Shown: piece after piece, positions 1-10,333 of the stretch
How positions within the stretch are numbered: the first letter of the stretch is position 1
Layout of the letters: each line of letters begins with the position of its first letter
NCBI GenBank assembly: GCA_019633425.1
Contig: WSUB01000033.1
Location: 124,001 to 188,000, forward strand
From: Tulasnella sp. 424
Taxonomy: Eukaryota > Basidiomycota > Agaricomycetes > Cantharellales > Tulasnellaceae
DNA length: 64,000 nucleotides
Direction of reading: 5' to 3'
Translations under genes and position numbers: made by a program
Notes under the pieces: model-generated
The model's input: the letters and a program-made list of their open reading frames with translations, nothing else
The model's database searches: none
Told to the model about the DNA's origin: nothing

Positions 1-2
1 CA

Positions 3-1170
3 TCCTCAGATTTCGCCAGCCAACTTTGGAATGCCCTTAGCGGTGGACGTTCCGACGAAGAGAGAGCAAGCATCTTGCGAGACTTTGGCCTCAACGTCCC
101 CTTCAACGTCACACTTGCTCCGAACACCCGCCGTCCTGCAGCCGAACAGGTTCGTATTGCCCGAGCAATGTAACGGATTTCACAGGTGTATTGACATACT
201 TCTTTCTTCTCCGATGCAGCGCCCAATCCCAACTCAACAAACCACTGCGGCACCAAGACCAACCGCTCCCCAGCCACAGTTGCAGCCGTCCAGGCCAACG
301 CCTGTCGCTATCCCAGTCATCGTACGTTCTCCGGCTCCGACAACTCCACAACCCAAGCCATCAACGAGCCGCAATCCTTCCCCTACTCCAGTCAGCCCAT
401 TCGCTCACATCGAATCAATCCAAACCAAGTTCGACTCTCTACGAGCCTCAACTCCAGACCTATCCGACCACCAGAAGAAGCGCGAGTACCTCGCCGAACT
501 GAACAAACTCTTGACGTCGCTTGACGCAGTCGAGAGCAGTGGGTCGGAGAGCATTAGAGGTGCGCGGAAGGCGCTCGTCCGTGCCGTGGAGGACGAGCTG
601 GAGAAACTTGAAGGGAGCCAGGATGTAGAGAAGCACGAGGCCGATGAAGACCAGCATACGGAGGAATCTAAAGATGAAGTCAAAGAACAGGGAGAGCCAA
701 GCGATGCAGAGGCTGTTCCCGAGTCTCAGGCTTCTGCCGAACCCCTAGCAGAGGAAGTTGAGATCAAGTCCGTCTCGGAATCGGAACCCACACAACTGCA
801 CTCCATCGAACCCACTATCGAGGGGCTCACCGACGTCGCGACTCAATCCTTGCCGACCGAGCCCGAGCCTTCCTCCAAGCCTGCCTCAACGGAGGGTAAA
901 ACGCATCCCAGCGTTCCGGCCACTCTGCCTGACATCACCTTGCCCATATCCGAAGACAGCGCGAAGCCGGAAGTCGATACGGGTGACGAGAAGGCGCACG
1001 GAGCTAGCCAGGATACCGAGGAGCAACCCGAGCGCGGTCGTCAGCCCGCAGTCGCGAGCCAAGATTCCAAGTCTCCCAAAACTCGCCGTCCTCCCAGCGT
1101 CGAGATTGAAGAGGTCCCCGACGAGGAGAGCTTGAGCGGGTCTCCACAAGTTGCCTATAAAGAACTCTAA
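3..1170 (+). CDS. BAG-domain protein, copy 1 (5' end cut by window edge)
   Basis: CDS <3..149, 220..1170. The visible part is the C-terminal half: a Pro/Thr/Ser-rich stretch, then a predicted three-helix BAG domain (about 410-610 nt; motifs HIESIQTKFDSLRAS, KKREYLAELNKLL, RKALVRAVEDELEKL), then a long acidic Glu/Ser/Pro tail ending in RRPPSVEIEEVPDEE. BAG domains bind the Hsp70 ATPase domain and act as nucleotide-exchange cochaperones; that role is from the family. The 70-nt intron 150..219 is needed because read-through hits an in-frame TAA. The reading frame in the first exon was set by homology to the copies at 6512 and 11786. The promoter and first exon lie left of the window. It is closest to copy 2 in the C-terminal tail. 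Confidence 0.8.
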   Translation, partial: PQISPANFGMPLAVDVPTKREQASCETLASTSPSTSHLLRTPAVLQPNRFVLPEQCNGFHRCIDILLSSPMQRPIPTQQTTAAPRPTAPQPQLQPSRPTPVAIPVIVRSPAPTTPQPKPSTSRNPSPTPVSPFAHIESIQTKFDSLRASTPDLSDHQKKREYLAELNKLLTSLDAVESSGSESIRGARKALVRAVEDELEKLEGSQDVEKHEADEDQHTEESKDEVKEQGEPSDAEAVPESQASAEPLAEEVEIKSVSESEPTQLHSIEPTIEGLTDVATQSLPTEPEPSSKPASTEGKTHPSVPATLPDITLPISEDSAKPEVDTGDEKAHGASQDTEEQPERGRQPAVASQDSKSPKTRRPPSVEIEEVPDEESLSGSPQVAYKEL

Positions 1171-1439
1171 GCTGGTGGTCTTATCATAGGGCACTATATG
1201 ATGAATTGAAGGATCATGGGAATCGTATGCTTTGGTGTCTCGTGTTTTACCCATTTGATGTACATGTAGCCTTATTTTATTTCATATGAATTTAGTATTC
1301 TTCTACTTCATTAAAGCAATGAGATTCTGAGGGGTGGATGCTGCCTCATTCAGTTTGCAAGGGTAGCAAGGGGCATTGCATGCAATGCGTAGTCGGTGGC
1401 GTCGATAATTTCAATGGATGATGTTATTCATCACTACTA

Positions 1440-1760
1440 GTTCCACCCAGCTGTTCTCAACACGGACTTCCACTTGAACGTCGTCAAGCTGATAGGATTT
1501 GCTGAGAATGCGGACAACTGGATTGCCCGGCTCGTTCCCTTGGGAAGCTGTAGAATGAGGACAATTGAGAGTTCAGTCTTGAGATATTCTTGAAAATATG
1601 CCGCTCGCAAACCGATCACAACGTTTTGGTGTGATTCTGGATGTTAAGTTCAGCGTCAGCCCTGGGCCGAAGGGACGTGCGCCGGCTTACTCGCTGGTGA
1701 GCCCTGGAAACGTTCTTGCCGCAAGCAGCTTCCGACGGCGCTGCCACAAACGACCGGCTC
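1440..1760 (+). pseudogene. Protein-kinase relic plus fragment of the dispersed element
   Basis: At about 1465-1560 one frame reads HLNVVKLIGFAENADNW followed by IARLVPLG. This matches the kinase segment HPNIVKFIGFVED...IIVPW of the intact gene at 15472. No other kinase subdomains are readable and the frame ends quickly, so this is a decayed remnant. Just downstream (about 1693-1714) a 22-nt block, GTGAGCCCTGGAAACGTTCT plus two bases, is identical to the 3' part of the dispersed element at 4961, 10334 and 20573. The same order (BAG gene, kinase relic) follows BAG copy 3, so the relic belonged to the ancestral duplicated unit. Confidence 0.5.
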
Positions 1761-2045
1761 TCATCCCTCGTAATCATTTCTTCATTACATTAAATGATTC
1801 AGATTTACAGAAAACATTGAGTCTAATCTGCGGCATCGAGGAAGTGAGAGAAAGACCAGGCAGTGGGCATGGCTGGAAGGCAGGGCAGTAGAAAGAAAGG
1901 ATGTCGGGGGAATAAGGACAAGAGACAACAGAGACGAAGAGCCAGCGTTTAGATCAAGAGAACATAGGGCAATGAAATGCATACATCGCGTGCGTTCTGT
2001 GAATTTTACACTGAAACCAGCAATCTCAAAGGTCTCCTAGAAACA

Positions 2046-4521
2046 TCAAGTAGCTTCTTCCAAGTCTCGCTTGGACAATTGAAGGACTTTAGCAGCTTGG
2101 TTTGAAGCATATACAGAATCCCCAGGAAGTCCGATTTGTTCAAAGATTTCAGCAGCTTCTGTATAAGGATCAATCGCGTCACTGTAGTGACCCTGATCGC
2201 AATGCACGTCAGCAAGGTTCAAAAGAGTGTACGCTCTCCCGTATCGATCCCCGATGTCGGTCGTGATTTCCAGGGCTTCTGAATTGAGCTCGATGGCCCT
2301 GCTATACTCCTTTTGAAGCCGATGAACCTCAGCGAGGGACCGCAAAGTTTGGGCTCTGCCTTGCGTGTCGCCGATGTCGGTGCGGATTTGTAAGTCCTCG
2401 GAGTAGAATGTGACCGCTTGGCTGTACTCCTTTTGAAACTGATGTACCTGAGCGAGACCCCAAAGAGCGTTGGCTCTCCCGAGGTTGTAGCCGATTTCGG
2501 TGAGGATTTCTAGGGCCTTAGAGTAGAATGTGACGGCCTGGCTGTACTCGTTTCGATGGCGATGCACCTCGGCAAGACTCGAAAGAACGTTGGCGCTCCC
2601 TATTCTGTCACCGAGGTCGGTGCGTATTTGTAGTGCCTCCGAGTAGAGTGTGATGGCTTGGCTGTACTCATCTCGAAACCGATGTACCTCAGCAAGACCG
2701 AAGAGAATGTCGGCTCTCTCTTCCGTGTCGCCGATATCGGTGCAGATTTCGAGGGCTTCGGAGTATAATGTGACGGCCTGGCTGTACTCGTTTCGAAGCC
2801 GATGGACCTGGGCCAGTTGAACCAGCGCCATAACTGTTTCTTTCTTCATGCCAAGGTCTCTGTACCCCCCTACAGCATTGGTAAAGCAATCCAACGCGTT
2901 GGTGTAGTCGCTTTGCCGTCTGTACATATCCCCCAGTCTCAGCAGAAGCCCTGGAGTCCGAGCTCTAGTAGCCGCTGTTTCTGTGGTCCCTATTGGGTTT
3001 GGGATGATCTTAGGCTGTATTAAATTGGTCAATTGCGCGTAATTGCACCCAACTCAGCATTACACACCATCCAATTGATTATCATTCGACAATCTTTGGC
3101 AGTAGGTCGTCTTTGAGGGTTGATGCTCCAGCATGCAAGCATGAGCGAGCAAAGCGCCTGAATCAACGACATGCGAGCGTGATCGGTGATGGATGGGAGA
3201 TCCCCCCGAACGACTCGTACGATCACGATGGTGGTTCTGACGACGTCTTGAAACGGAATCGAGTTCGTCATGACCTAATTGGAGAAGATCTTTAGGAGTC
3301 TGTGGTGATTACTAAAGGATCTAAACTTTTACCTCATATGCTACCCATCCCAATGCCCAGATGTCGCTCCAAAGACTCGTTTCGCCTTCCGCTAGCAGCT
3401 CTGGAGCGGCCCACCGAAGAGTATAATTATTCCCCGTCAGTGTTATAGTATTGTTGGAGGCGCAGAACGATGCTTCGAACGGTGCTGCCTGTGGCTGCTT
3501 CTCGGCTTTGTTCCCCTCGTTGTCCAGATCCTCGGTTGTGATACGACGGGCAGAACCGAAGTCGGTGATGACCGCGCGGAATTCAGCATTTACCAATACG
3601 TTGATCTGAAAGGTTTTGAATCGTCCTCGTCAGGGATTTATCATTATCCTGCGGGGAACGTACAGATTTCAGGTCGCCGTGGCAAATAGGAGGCTGTCGG
3701 GTATGGAGGTATTCTACGGCTCTAGTCACGTCATAAATCTAGGATGCAGAGTCTCAGAGGTCAGTCGAGGAGAAGTAGTTCGAGCGTACCAGCGAGATTC
3801 GTTCTGGGATCTCCCAGTCTACTGAGGCAATAAAATCCCTCAAGGTACCGTTGTCTGCCCAGGGAAGGACCAGCCAGATTGTATCCTCGGACAAGTCTTC
3901 GACGAATCCCACGAGCTTGATGATGTTTTCATGGGAAAGGTCCACCAAGAACTCCGCTTCCCTAAGTGTCAACTGAGCCGAAGGAGCTTAGGTGAATTCC
4001 CTACGTGATTAGATGAATTATTCGTCTCACCCCCAGTATCCGCGCTCTATCATCTGACAAGTTCATTTTCTTGACTGCTACGCACTGTGAGGATGGAACC
4101 GATGAGCCACTCGATGTCACCGTAAATGACTTGAGAGGTTGCTGAATACCGACCATCCGCCGCCGAGACGTTTTTCCTTTGAGACCTTTGTTTCTAGTAT
4201 GATCAGGTTGGTCTACTCTGTCTTGAGCACCAGAACGAGAGACTAAAAGGGCTCGTGAAACCGTCGCATATCCTCCGCGGAACTCTGGGGCTTGTTTGAG
4301 GAAGTCGATGGAGGATTTATCGATTCGCCATTTCGCAAGCTTCTTAAGCTTATCCCCCTGAACAAAGAAATTCCTTGCAGGTTATTCAAATTGCCAATTG
4401 AGACCCGAGAAGGACATACTAGCTTGGCGCTTGGCTGGAATCCACTAGAGGCAGTATTGTGATTCGACGCTGACGCAGGCAACCCAGAATGGCTGGCATC
4501 GGAGTTTTCGCGTTTTTGCAT
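2046..4521 (-). CDS. Kinase-TPR fusion protein A
   Basis: CDS complement(join(2046..3014,3068..3274,3333..3605,3664..3738,3790..3972,4031..4193,4262..4521)); 709 aa, all phases consistent. A kinase domain (about residues 90-390) has a degenerate Gly loop, VAVKK (K128), LREAEF helix C, HGDLKS (222-227, Gly replacing the usual Arg of HRD), DFG (242-244), AAPE and RPT. It should be catalytically competent. A roughly 30-residue insert precedes the P+1 segment ITLTGNNYTLRW. Residues about 400-690 hold seven TPRs of 40 residues (core LAEVHRLRNEYSQAVTFYSEAL). The first exon is Ser/Asn-rich and lies in a 212-bp tandem duplication, so the start is uncertain; Met100 is an alternative, and the first donor (GTTTCA) is weak. 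Substrate unknown; the TPRs suggest protein-protein recognition. Confidence 0.8.
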
Positions 4522-4734
4522 CGAGGATTTATCAATTCGCCATTTCGCGAGCTTCTTAAGCTTATCCCTCTGAACAAAGAAATTTCTTGCAGGTTATTCA
4601 GATTGTCGTTTGAGACCCGGGAAGGACATACCAGCTTGGCGCTTATCTGGAATCCACTAGAGGCAGTATTGTGGTTCGACGCTGACGCAGGCAACCCAGA
4701 ATGGGCGGCATCGGTGTTTTCGCGTTTTTGCATC
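4311..4734. repeat. 212-bp direct tandem duplication
   Basis: Copy 1 is 4311-4522 and copy 2 is 4523-4734; both begin GAGGATTTAT and end in TTTTTGCATCGA-like sequence with scattered substitutions. On the minus strand both copies encode a similar peptide beginning MQKREN and containing HSGLPASASNHNTASSGFQ. The unit is not a multiple of three, so the upstream copy falls out of frame with the kinase-TPR gene whose first exon is copy 1. It duplicates the putative 5' end and start codon of that gene. Confidence 0.85.
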
Positions 4735-4960
4735 GAACGTCACGAAAGATAATATACTACGTGGTTATAACAGTCGGTGTTCTTGGATGGACTTTGGCGA
4801 TTGGGGAAGCAGACTCAGCCAGACTCTGTCGATATTCACACAGTTTGATTCGCGATTCGAGCCAGGCGTCTCCGCCAGGGGAACCCGACATTGGTCTAAT
4901 TGTTCCAACCCCTCGGTCTCCTCCGGCTACCTCGCTATCCGCCGTTCGCGCGCACTCTCG

Positions 4961-6065
4961 GTCGATGACGCGCAGACGAAAGCGCCAAGACCCCGCCGGA
5001 AGCTATTCAGTTCTTGACCTGGAAGGAACCGGAAGGGTATATATACCCCCACCTCTCTCCTCTCCTTCCCTCCAGCATTCTTCTTCAACAAGCGCAGTTC
5101 TTTCTGCCCGGGGCGGGGTGGTCGTTCACAGGGGTTACCAAGCGACGAGCAGGTGAGTTGAACTCAGAAGACGGGGCCCGCCTGGTTGCTGACTTAGGGC
5201 TCGATCGTGTATAGGTTCAGTGGATTGGACTAGTGGAGACGGGCGACGTGGGCATTTTGTGAACGTCAGGTATGATGCGGTTTCGTGCTGAGCGAAGACG
5301 GGAGCTGACCTGATCTTTGACCTTCCAGAAGTGTTGGTTTACGGAGAGCTGAGAGGAAGAATAAAATGACATAAGTTGTGTCGGAGATGGGGAGATGCTT
5401 GGGCATCGGCGGTTGATGAACGAGGTATGTCGAAGTCGGCCTTGGAGTGCTATGCAATCTCTGACTTCCCTTGGCACGGCAATGCACAGCTCAAATACTT
5501 GTTTAATATCCTCGCTTGGTACACTTCCTTGCAGGAGGCTCCTGGCCGATGAACGGGGCCTCCGAGCGCCAGCCACGACAATCGCAGGTGGGCTTGGCCC
5601 TCATGGCTCACATCACACGTTAAGAGCGACGCTGATCATTCACACTCGTAGACAGGTGCTGTCGACCGTCGCTGGATACTAGAGCCGTCCCAAAGGTAAG
5701 TCTCTCAGAGGGTTCGGTTACCCTCGATGGGTCTGGGTTTGCGGTTCTCTTTGAACGGCGCAGTGGGATCGCGTCGTATCAGGAGAGGTTGTTTGCAGAT
5801 CTGAAATTCCCTGGTAGACCAGTGATAGACGTATCCCGCACGGGAAACCGTGAACGCGAAATCCATTCTGAATACTCCGGTATGATGGGGCTCGAAGACG
5901 TGCGCGGGCCTCCTCGTTGGTGAGCCCTGGAAACGTTCTTGGACTTCAAGTTCGGGAACGGCTAGACCGCGTGCGCGCATGTACGTATCTTAATATAGGT
6001 CAATATAATGAGAATACACTTGCAGCGTCCTTTCGTAAAGTAGGTTGACTGGGGATTCACGACAC
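4961..6065 (+). repeat. Dispersed transcribed-looking element, copy A
   Basis: This is one of three copies. It starts near GATGACGCGC, then has AAGCTATTCAGTTCTTGACC and a 14-bp palindromic TATA box GGGTATATATACCC (5035-5048), then a CT-rich leader. Downstream, several GT..AG segments are shared with the other copies: GCAG|GTGAG...TATAG|G, CAG|GTATGATG...CCAG|AAG and GAG|GTATGTC...CACAG. The copies differ most inside these segments, as introns would. No open reading frame survives in the inferred exons: the short MGYQATSR start seen in copies B and C is ACAGGGG here. I infer a spliced non-coding RNA or a non-autonomous mobile element. It lies directly upstream of BAG copy 2. Confidence 0.55.
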
Positions 6066-6226
6066 TGGCAGCGTTGCTCGAACTCGCCGCTCGTACCCAA
6101 GGAATCGAAAGCCTACGGAAAGAACTAGCGGACTTGGTTGAATAGACGATAATGGATGATGTACAGGTCGTTTAAATGGTCATACAAATATCATTGCCAA
6201 GAGCTCGTCAAGCAGGGAAACCGGTA

Positions 6227-6234
6227 TGACGTCA
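6227..6234 (+). promoter_or_regulatory. CRE-like palindrome TGACGTCA upstream of BAG copy 2
   Basis: A perfect TGACGTCA lies 278 bp upstream of the start at 6512. The same octamer sits at the matching place upstream of BAG copy 3. It is the consensus for bZIP (ATF/CREB-type) factors; binding here is inferred from sequence and conservation between the two duplicated promoters only. Confidence 0.4.
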
Positions 6235-6280
6235 TCGTGGTTTGTCAGTGTTCCGAGGTGCTTTGTCGTTGCTTGGTGTT

Positions 6281-6300
6281 GGAATTTTCCAGGACATTCG
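6281..6300 (+). promoter_or_regulatory. Heat-shock element upstream of BAG copy 2
   Basis: GGAATTTTCCAGGACATTCG contains four contiguous alternating 5-bp units (GAA, TTC, GGA, TTC; one mismatch), the arrangement bound by HSF trimers. It lies about 215 bp upstream of the ATG. Heat-shock control would fit an Hsp70 cochaperone. Confidence 0.5.
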
Positions 6301-6511
6301 CCGCCAACGATCCCCGAGTTTCACCGGCCGGCTGACTGACCACACCTCAAAGCCTTTGAAATCCACAACCCGCCTCGAACATCATGGAACACTCGGAGGC
6401 CATGACGCAGCACTACTTATACCGTACTCAAGTCATCCCCCACTCCCCCAGACAACCACACACGTAATAACCAAAGCACTCCCCAACCTCACAACACCAT
6501 CTCACACTGCG

Positions 6512-8361
6512 ATGTCGTTTTTCTTCCGACCTGCATTCTACCCAGAACGTCCCGCCTACTCCTCACCCCGGCCAGAAGTCTCAGATGACGAGGCTTACTA
6601 CCGCCGCGTCGCTGAGGAACACCAGCGCCGAGCTCAAGCTGCTCTCGCATTAGCCCAAGAGGAGGAAAGGCACCGACGTCAAGCTGCCTCGCAACGGCTA
6701 TACCATGAGGAACCCCACTTCCGTTCCGAATACAGACCAGACTATATCCCAACTCGATCCCACTACGCCCACGGGCCGTTCGATTTCCCGTTCAACGCCT
6801 ATGAATCCCAACTCCCACCCCGATACGAACATCTTCCCGATATTTCTCAACGATCACCCTCACCCATTCCTCGCTCGCGTGGACAAGCTATCCGGGACGA
6901 CCATGAGCGCTGCATTGAAGAGTGGTTGCGACTCCGCCGCCAGCGTGAGCTCGAGGAAGCAGAGTTTAGGCGATCGAAGGAACTTGAGAGGCAGCGAGAC
7001 GACGAGTTAATGCGAGGAATGATGGCCGCACTTGGCATCGATTCTCTTCAACGTAACGGAGCAGCACCAGTCGCCACTTCCTCTCCTCGCTTAACAAGAC
7101 GGGCGTTCGAAGAGGAACTCGATCTACCTACTACGGCCCCGCGTCAGGTGAGCATTTCTTTTCGACTTGGTCCAGCCAACATTCGGCTAACCATCGACAT
7201 CACCAGGTCCCCACCCACTCCAAGACATGTGCTTGCGGCCGACACATTCCATCACCACAGCCAATCCAGACCTCAGAGCCAGCATCCGCACCATCTACCT
7301 CTCCATCCTCCGATTTCGCCAGCCAACTTTGGAATGCCCTTAGTGGTGGACGTTCCGACGAAGAGAGAGCAAGCATATTGCGAGACTTTGGCCTCAACGT
7401 GCCCTTCAACGTCGCACCTGCTCCGAACACACGCCGCCGTCCTGCGGCACCAAGACCAACCGCTCCCCAGCCGTCCAGGCCAGCGCCCGTCACTATCCCA
7501 ATCATCCTCCGTTCTGCACCTCCGACAACTCCACAACCCAAGCCATCAACGAGTCGCAATCCTTCCCCTGCTCCAGTCAAGCAAAGCCCATTTGCGCACA
7601 TCGAATCGATCCAAACCAAGTTCGACTCTCTACGAGCCTCAGCTGCAGAACTATCTGACCATCAAAAGAAGCGCGAGTACCTCGTCGAACTGAACAAGCT
7701 ATTGACGTCGCTTGACGCGGTCGAAAGCAGTGGGTTGGAGAGCATTAGAGGTGCGCGGAAGGCGCTCGTCCGTGCGGTGGAGGACGAGTTGGAGAAAATT
7801 GAAGGGAGCCAGGATGTCGAGAAGCACGAGGCTGATGAAGACCAGCATACGGAGGAATCTAAAGATGAAGTCAAAGAACAGGGAAAGCCAAGCGTTGCAG
7901 AGGATGCTCCCGAGTCTCAGGTTTCTGCCGAACCCGTAACAGAAGAAGTCGAGATCAAGTCCGTATCTGAATCGGAACCCACTCAACTGCACTCCATCGA
8001 ACCTACTATCGAGGAGCCCACCGACGTAGTGACTCAATCCCTGTCGACCGAGCCCGAATCTTCTTCCAAGCCTGCCTCAGCGGAGGGTGAAACGCATCCC
8101 GGAGTTCCGGCCACCACGCCTGACATAATCTTGCCCACCTCGGAAGACAGCGCGAAGCCAGAAGTCGATGCGGGTGGCGAGAAGGCGCATGGAGCTAGCC
8201 AGGAAACCGAGGAGCAACCCGAGCGCGGTCGTCAGCCCGCAGTCGCGAGCCAAGATCCAAAGTCTCCCAAAACTCGCCGTCCTCCTAGTGTCGAGATTGA
8301 AGAGGTCCCCGACGAGGAGAGCTTGAGCGGGTCTCCACAAGTCGGTTATAAGGATCTCTAA
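6512..8361 (+). CDS. BAG-domain protein, copy 2
   Basis: CDS join(6512..7147,7207..8361), 596 aa. The start MSFFFRPAFYPERPAYSS is shared with copy 3. Residues about 20-90 are highly charged and helical (EEHQRRAQAALALAQEEE); the middle is Pro-rich; a BAG domain covers about residues 340-405; the tail is acidic. The intron after Gln212 is phase 0 and 59 nt. This copy lacks the 70-nt second intron found in copies 1 and 3, together with 13 flanking codons (a 109-bp in-frame loss). Likely an Hsp70 nucleotide-exchange cochaperone, cytosolic or nuclear since no signal peptide or membrane segment is visible. A heat-shock element and a TGACGTCA motif lie upstream. Confidence 0.85.
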
Positions 8362-9055
8362 GTTGGTGGTTTTACTGTAGAGCGGGCGCTATGTAATGTA
8401 TTGGAGGATCGTGCTTATTGTATGCTTTCGTGTGTTATATTTTGTTTAATGGGTGTACATGTAGCTTTATTTCTTTTATATGCAATTGCTGTTGGTTTTT
8501 TCGAAGATGTGAGGGCTCCTGTACTGGAAGACATAGCACTCGGGCCGCGAGATGAGAGCCATTCGAAAGAGTGACGTGCTCGAGAGGCTGATCACCTTGG
8601 ACGTGACTATAGCTGACCGCGCTTACGGTACGTCAATGAATCCACGAATTTACACTGGTGCCGGAGACTCTTGACTCGTGAGTTCAAACCACTCTTGTCA
8701 ATATCAACTTTACCCCTTCCTCCACAAAATGACCCACCCAAGGCACCATCTCGTGAGTAATGATTCTTCGAGCGAGGCAAGCAGATCATCCTAACTCAGG
8801 ACGGTTAAGCCCGTCCGCTGCCTCATGCGTGGTTGTTCCATGCGACAATCTTTCAAAGAAGCTGTGATGATTCTAGATCCAGCATCCGGCCCCAGCCCAA
8901 TTCGAAGAAACAAGAATATTGTGGGTCAACCAACCTATTTCTGGGGAAGGGGGGTTTGCAGTCTCTTCAATAGGCTGAACCATGGTTGAATATAGCGGCA
9001 CAAGGAATCAATTCACAGACAGGTTGACCAAGAGTAGTACATTTGATGAAATGGG
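8362..9055. other. Intergenic, 3' of BAG copy 2
   Basis: About 690 bp without a supported gene. The block near 8540-8565 (GTACTGGAAGACATAGCACT) resembles ATACTGAAAGATGTCGCACT at 13912-13931 downstream of BAG copy 3, so part of this is the decayed 3' flank of the duplicated unit. I see nothing else in it. Confidence 0.4.
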
Positions 9056-9862
9056 TTATTCAACAGGCGACATCGGCAACAACAGACCTCCACCAAGCAT
9101 CTCTGACAAGGTCACCTTGAGAGTGTATTGGGTTTGCAACTCATCCCCACCATCATCCACTAGCTCTATCGCCGTGCAAGCAAGGTCCTTCTGTCCGAAC
9201 AAGATTGGTAAGTAGTCAACTTCAAAGGAGGTAATATCTGCCCCACAGAATCCGTGGATTTTTGAAGTCCAGGAAGTTGGCGAGCTTCTTCGCGATCAAG
9301 GGGAGGAAGGGTGATGCTCCGTGGTCTAAACTGACCAAAGAACACCACCGTGTTGTCGGGGGCGATCCCAAACAAGTAGAGAAGTTGAGGGCTTCCGGAG
9401 TCGTGATGCCGATTAATGTCAAACTTGGCGCTACCGATGATGTAGCCGAATTGGCCAGCTTGATTGTCCAGTACAATATTGCGTGTGCTGATGACTTCGA
9501 CGTCGGAAGGGGTGACGCCAAAGCCCTAGTAGAAGTATTCCAAATTAGGCAAGCGCGCGGGCGTCATATTCGGGCACTTCAAGACTTACGCGTACGACAT
9601 CATCCTCAACCAAGGACTGCTTGGCCTTGAATGGCATTCGCGGGTCAACTGCTACCATTTGTGTGAACATAAATGGCTTGAGCGGTTGACCGATGCCTCG
9701 GCGCGGACTGCTCGGGGAGAGTGACGTCCTCCCGGACCTCCCGAGCGAGTCTGAGATGGCTTGAAGTCTTCGATCGGCCTGGATACAGTAGCGGGAGATG
9801 AATACAATGCGAAGGATGTGAAGTTAAAAGATTGGATAACTCACTCCGTTTCTTCCTGGCAT
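9056..9862 (-). CDS. Unrecognised four-exon gene model
   Basis: Model complement(join(9056..9190,9247..9525,9590..9778,9845..9862)), 206 aa. Joining four GT..AG exons, all phase 0, gives an uninterrupted frame with ordinary protein composition; segments include MVAVDPRMPFKAKQSLVEDD, FGVTPSDVEVISTRNIVLDN and ALLGLQ-free, Leu-rich C-terminal TLSEMLGGGLLLPMSPVE. I do not recognise the family. The first exon is only 18 nt and the true start may be further upstream, since the frame stays open to about 9970 without an ATG. The third exon is also open in a second frame, so the model could be wrong there. It sits between two BAG units and could be a remnant. Confidence 0.3.
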
Positions 9863-10333
9863 TCTGGTAAGCGGTATGGAGTGAAGGGGGAGCCTGGAGG
9901 GGACTGGGTGGAGGACAAAACGATTCGCTGGCACTGGGCTTGAAGTAATGAGATAACTCAGGGTTCTACTTCAAAGGGCAACCGGGAGTTGGCGCGTATT
10001 TGCCTCGCTCGCGAAACGACTGCGTGGAATAAACCAAGTCCTCCCCCGTTGTCATAGGTTCTGAGTCCAGATCATTGAATTGGTATTTTCCTTCTCCCTA
10101 ATCATATTGGAAAGTGGTGGCAACCTAGCGCTGCAGAGGCGCAACATAATGATTGGGCTTCACATGATGAGGTCTCGGGCGAATACCAGTGTCTCAGCTC
10201 GCATTCAGGCGTCAACGCGCTCTCATTGATCAAATTCGACGACGCCAAATCTGCCTCAGAGTGAATCAAGAGCCCGGGCAACAGGCCCGCATTACAGACT
10301 GGGCTGTCTATGACGTGTCGTGTTGAGGAGGAA
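9863..10333. other. Intergenic, no gene seen
   Basis: About 470 bp between the unrecognised minus-strand model and element copy B. No reading frame with recognisable features. It may hold the promoter and first exon of the model at 9056-9862. Confidence 0.4.
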
